Below are positions 60,224-64,000 of a stretch of 64,000 nucleotides of DNA, piece after piece. Source of the DNA: Paramecium sonneborni (taxonomy: Eukaryota; Ciliophora; Oligohymenophorea; Peniculida; Parameciidae); contig CAJJDN010000197.1 in assembly GCA_905182985.1 (NCBI GenBank), positions 33,468-97,467 of the forward strand, in the 5' to 3' direction. Below the pieces are notes generated by a model. The model did no database searches and had not been told where the DNA came from. It worked only from the letters and a program-made list of their open reading frames with translations. The position numbers and the translations under genes were made by a program. Position 1 is the first letter of the stretch; each line of letters begins with the position of its first letter.

Positions 60224-62612
60224 ATGTCTTTTAATGATAATAAAATCAAAATGTGTTAAGCTCATTTATTAGAGATACTTGCTGTAGATTTGAATGCGGC
60301 TAAAGAGCAAAAATAAAAATATTTATGTGCTAAATGTTTAATTGAAAGAATAGATGGAAATTATATTGTCTTATTAAAGGAAGCTATTAATATGATAAAA
60401 GAAATGAAAACAAAATGTAAAGAAGATGCAGTAAAGAAAACCTAAGATGCTTTAACAAATATGTAGAATCTTTAATCTTCAGTCTCAAAGATCAATGAAC
60501 AATTTTCTATAGTCTTCGAAAAATTATAGAATAAAATAAAAGAAAATATTAACTTAAATGAATAAGAAATTGAATTAAAAAAAAATTTAACAGATGAATT
60601 AATCTTGGATAAAGATATTGAGACTTTATCGTTTGTAAAAAATGGAAGTGGAAGTTCTAATTTTGATCCACCCAAATAAAAATATAATTTAGACAATTTT
60701 GTTTAATTACTTGATAAAATTTAAAATGATCTTTTGTAAACATCAAACAAATAATAGTTTTCTGAAATATTTGAATAAATTTAACAACTAAAATCTTTAT
60801 TTTAATTAGGATAACCAACTCTTAAGAGAAAATTTAATAAGCATGTAATTATTTATAAACTTATATAATTAGGAAACACCAACATTAAAATAATTATGTA
60901 ATCAACATGGTAAGAAAATCATGATGATGAACTTAAATCAAGATTAATTAGAATAAAGTGGTTTGGCTTGTGAAAAATGTATTTAATAATTTCCAAAAAG
61001 AGAATATATTACAATAGAAGATGCAAATATAAAATGGAAAGAATTTTAAGGATAATAAAAATAAATGATTTCTAAATATAATAATGATAGATAATTTAAG
61101 TTTAGTTCTGTAATTAAATTAATTTAATAATTAAAAGATATATACGATCACACCCTATCAGATTTGATTTAATAATTAGAAAGATAAAAGATTATGAATT
61201 ATGAAAATCAAAATTATAATTTAAATTATGTTGAAGATATTTATGAGAAAGATGAATAAGAGATTCTTAAAATTGTTGATATTTTGAGTTAGAAAGACAA
61301 ACATTAAAGATTAAAAAAAGAGTAATAAGAATAAGATTAAGTTGATTTAATTTTTTATTAAAATTTAAAATAAAACTTGGAGAATCTTATGAAATATGAT
61401 TTAATGACAAAATATAATTTACTCAGAATTCAAAATATGGATTAAGGTTAGTTATCTAATTATATTGAAATTAATTAATATAATGAATCGTAAAATAATT
61501 CAGATTTTAAATCTATTATTAAGAAATTCTAATAATTAGATCAATTTTTATCAATTATTGAAGATGCAAATACTTTCTATATAAAGTTACAATAAGAAAT
61601 TGACGATTTAAAATAAAAATAACAATTATCTTAACTATTTAATTCAGATTCCTCACATATTCTTTAACAATAGTATGAAGTATTCAAGGAAAATTCAAAG
61701 AAAATGAATTTATTGATTAAGGCAGATGAAAATTAAAATTTATTAACAAAATTAGAGTAGGAATTTAATTAAAATAAATAATCTTTTTTGGATTTCCAGA
61801 AATAATCAAATGATAATAATAAAAGGATTGAAACTTTGAATACTTAAATAGAATAGTTAAATTAAGAAATATCAAAATTATAATAAAATAAATCGTAATT
61901 AGATTAATCAAATTAATCTCTTAATAATCAAATACATTAATTAAATTAATAAATTACCAAAAATTAAAAAGAAGCATCTTAATAATTGAATAAAAAGGAT
62001 TAAGAAATAATTAAATTAGAATAATAATAAAATCTATTATCTTAAGAGTTTAACTAATTTAAACAAAACTTAAGAGATTAACCTAAGCTTCTTAATTAAG
62101 AATTTTATATAGAAGTGTGTAAATAAATAGAAGAAAAATCTAATATAAAAATAGTTTGTTCTTTTCTTATCTATTTAGGAACAAGAGATGGTTTAAATAA
62201 TTCAAAATGCTGGGGTAAAATAAATGGAAAATCTAACTTGCTTATTATATTTAAATCTAAAAGTGGTAATATATTTGGTGGCTATTCTCCTTGTTAGTGG
62301 TTAGAAAAACAAAATGGTTATGTTTAAGATTAGACATTATCCTCTTTCCTATTTTCTTAAACCCATAATTAATTTTATTAACTTAAGGAAGCAAATAAAG
62401 CTCATGCTATTTATAGACATTAGTCTTATGGACCATCATTTGGAAATGGTTATGATATTTATATTGGTTCAGATTTTACAAGTGGCTCTTCTAGTTTAGG
62501 AACTGCTTATCAAATTGACAAATACGAAATTTAAGATACCACCATTCATTTATTTGGGCAATCAACTCCTAATTTAGAAGAATGTGAAATATTGGAACTT
62601 ATATTAAAATGA
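60224..62612 (+). CDS. Zinc-finger/coiled-coil protein with C-terminal TLDc domain
   Basis: 786 residues. N-terminal Cys/His segments: MCQAHLLEILAVDL with YLCAKCLIERIDG near residues 10-45, and LCNQHGKKIMMMNL with SGLACEKCIQQF near 220-250, looking like B-box-type zinc sites. A long Gln/Lys/Glu-rich coiled coil fills about 260-630. The TLDc domain (about 640-786) has IVCSFLIYLGTRDGLNNSKC, SGNIFGGYSPCQWLEKQ, LSSFLFSQTHNQFYQLKEAN, YGPSFGNGYDIYIGSDF and TTIHLFGQSTPNLEECEILE. One 28-nt intron (60845-60872) restores the second Cys/His site. TLDc domains elsewhere act with V-ATPase and oxidative-stress protection; ciliates have large families of this layout, mostly uncharacterised. Confidence 0.9.
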
Positions 62613-63101
62613 AAAATATTAAAAAATAAATATTCTTTGAAAAATTAAGTAAAAATATTTTTCAAAAAATTGTTTTATAGTATAAATATTAAAATTATAG
62701 ATTATAAAGATTTCAATTTAAACCGAATAATCTCAGATCATTTGAAAAAAATCCTCTTCATTTAGTTCCTTTTTTATAATACTACTGCCCTTTTCCTTAA
62801 CTACTTAAAAACTCTACCATACTGAAGACTACCATAATTACTTTAAAAATAGGCTTCAATTTAATTAATATACCTCTAATAGCATTATTGTAGCGAAACT
62901 ACAATATAAAATACATTATTTAAATGAATAAATTTGTATAAAATTTAATAATTGAACTAATAATTTTTATTAGAGCGAATCAAACATAAAAATGAAGAAT
63001 TTAAAGAAAATTACTATATGAATGTAATTATAGATATGATGGTTATATTTATCAAACAAGTTTATATACTTATAATCATTTTATTTTCTCCTTCTTCTAG
63101 A
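62613..63101. other. Convergent intergenic region, no clear gene
   Basis: Lies between the ends of the TLDc and WD40-like genes. A minus-strand frame of about 100 codons ending at TGA 62738-62740 has some coding character but no start codon, so it is not called. Confidence 0.45.
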
Positions 63102-64000
63102 TCAAAATGGCTAAAGAATATGTGTGATCTAATTATAATTCTTAAGAGCAAACAATAATGATGATTTGGCAAATTTTTAAAAACATAATATTTTATATTA
63201 TTATAGTGAGTTTAGAGAATATAAATTAACAGATCCATCAAATAAACCTACAACAAAATTGATTGGACAAAATTTAATAATTTTCACTTAATCAGGTATT
63301 TAATTTTTCATACATAGCTTTTCCCCTTCTTTCAATTTCCATAATGAAATTAAATTTGTGAAATCATCTTTATTTTACCAACCTGGAGATAGAGCAATAC
63401 AGTTAATTATTTTTTCATTTTCATTTATTGTCTATTATAATATAATCTCTTCTTAATTTTGATATAAAAAGATCTTCGCAAAATTTTATCCTAATAAAGC
63501 AAATTATTTCTAATTTATAGAAATTTAAACCTCTTTTACTTGAAAATTTATCTACTATTATTTAATTATTGTAATCTAAAATTGAAATACTTTCATTTAT
63601 AAATAAAAATATTAATTCTACATCAGGATAATAAAATATCTACCCATAATTTTTTATCTTATCTAAAATTAAATTTTACATCTACAATTTGAATATTATT
63701 TGACCTTCTCAATGCAAGATATTTCCCATCCTCACTAAAAATTGGCTCTCCACTAATATAAAACATAGCCAAAAGAGAATGATCATTTAAGAATACTTTA
63801 GTTAATATGTCTTCATCTTACTTATTTTCCTAATCTTAATTATTATCTTGAAATTATATTAATCAATAATTTGAACTTAAAATAAAATCATAAATGTAAC
63901 TTTGATAGTTTATTTTTTTAATCTCTACTATATTATTAATTGAAGTAATATTGAGAAACTATAAATCTTAAATGTTTGCAATTACTAAAACTTCATTTTA
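63102..64000 (-). CDS. WD40-repeat protein (5' end beyond window)
   Basis: Beta-propeller repeat fragments in order along the minus strand from 64000: EVLVIANIQDLQFLNITSIN, SLLAMFYISGEPIFSEDGKY, LALRRSNNIQIVDVK, GQNFAKIFLYQNQEEIILQQ, INCIALSPGWQNKDDFTNLI, SLWKLKEGEKLCMKN, FCPINFVVGLFDGSVNLYSL, then THILQPF and TGA 63102-63104. The blade pattern (xxxFSxDGKYLA...IxIVD; ISLWKL; VVGLFDGSVNLY) is WD40. Several short introns are needed; one probable 30-nt (3n) intron near 63860 contains the in-frame TGA that otherwise interrupts the frame. Other splice sites were not fully resolved. Scaffold protein; partners unknown. Confidence 0.75.

Noticed and set aside
62738..63060. Minus-strand frame with coding-like stretches (for example NYGSLQYGRVFKQLRKRAVV)
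   Set aside because: No start codon within it and no link to the WD40-like gene, which already ends at TGA 63102; a chance open frame in AT-rich DNA is likely.
1..64000. UGA read as tryptophan in this organism
   Set aside because: All well-conserved genes here use TGG for Trp and end exactly at TGA. The few internal TGAs occur in doubtful or decayed reading frames or within likely introns.
1..64000. tRNA, rRNA, CRISPR or bacterial mobile elements
   Set aside because: No cloverleaf-like segment, rRNA core or regularly spaced palindromic repeat was noticed by eye. A covariance-model search would be needed to exclude small RNA genes in the long AT-rich spacers.

Overview
The window is ciliate macronuclear DNA, most likely from a Paramecium-type organism. 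It is very AT-rich. TAA and TAG occur inside every conserved reading frame where glutamine fits, and every complete gene ends in TGA. Genes are packed head to tail or tail to tail with short spacers. Introns are tiny, 21-37 nt in nearly all cases, GT...AG, and splicing them restores known protein families every time. A 27-bp TA-bounded insertion between two otherwise identical repeat copies looks like a short internal eliminated sequence (IES), which again points to Paramecium. The species cannot be named from the sequence.

Layout. 1-4 kb: the 3'-truncated end of a Nop56 gene and a Rab11-like GTPase gene. A 1,119-bp block carrying the Rab gene is repeated exactly on both sides of a single N (position 2758), almost certainly two overlapping contig ends that were not merged. 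4-13 kb: histone chaperone ASF1, two small unknown genes, an SCP/CTD-type phosphatase, an RBR ubiquitin ligase with a membrane anchor, a DUF1349 protein, an AHSA1-domain protein, a lipid-anchored AGC kinase and an unknown basic protein. 12.9-13.6 kb: a decayed MORN-repeat gene. 14-19 kb: a second CTD-type phosphatase, tRNA-His guanylyltransferase THG1 and a cyclic-nucleotide-gated-type K+ channel. 20-29 kb: a copine, a SHIPPO/STPGR ciliary protein convergent with a CFAP97/Hemingway-like protein, an IQ-like unknown protein, an NPSN-type Qb-SNARE and a paraoxonase-like protein.

29-58.5 kb: three giant tandem paralogues on the minus strand (29195-37771, 40133-49328, 49943-58521). Each encodes about 2,800-3,000 residues: signal peptide, lectin-like head, furin-like cysteine-rich region, long repetitive (probably beta-helix) middle, a GYWRP...GHIGALCEECDIYN cysteine cluster and a multi-pass membrane region with a cytoplasmic tail. 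They share intron positions, so they arose by tandem duplication. Between the first and second lies another contig-end duplication around an N (38894); one copy holds the 27-bp IES-like insert. 59-64 kb: a small cysteine-rich ORF, a zinc-finger/coiled-coil/TLDc protein and the 3' part of a WD40-like gene.

Functionally it is a normal gene-dense ciliate region: housekeeping (Nop56, ASF1, THG1), trafficking (Rab11, NPSN SNARE, copine), signalling (AGC kinase, two phosphatases, K+ channel), cilia (STPGR, CFAP97) and a surface-protein array. No operons, CRISPR arrays or bacterial elements were seen. Gene models were translated by hand. The giant genes were sampled at many points rather than read residue by residue.
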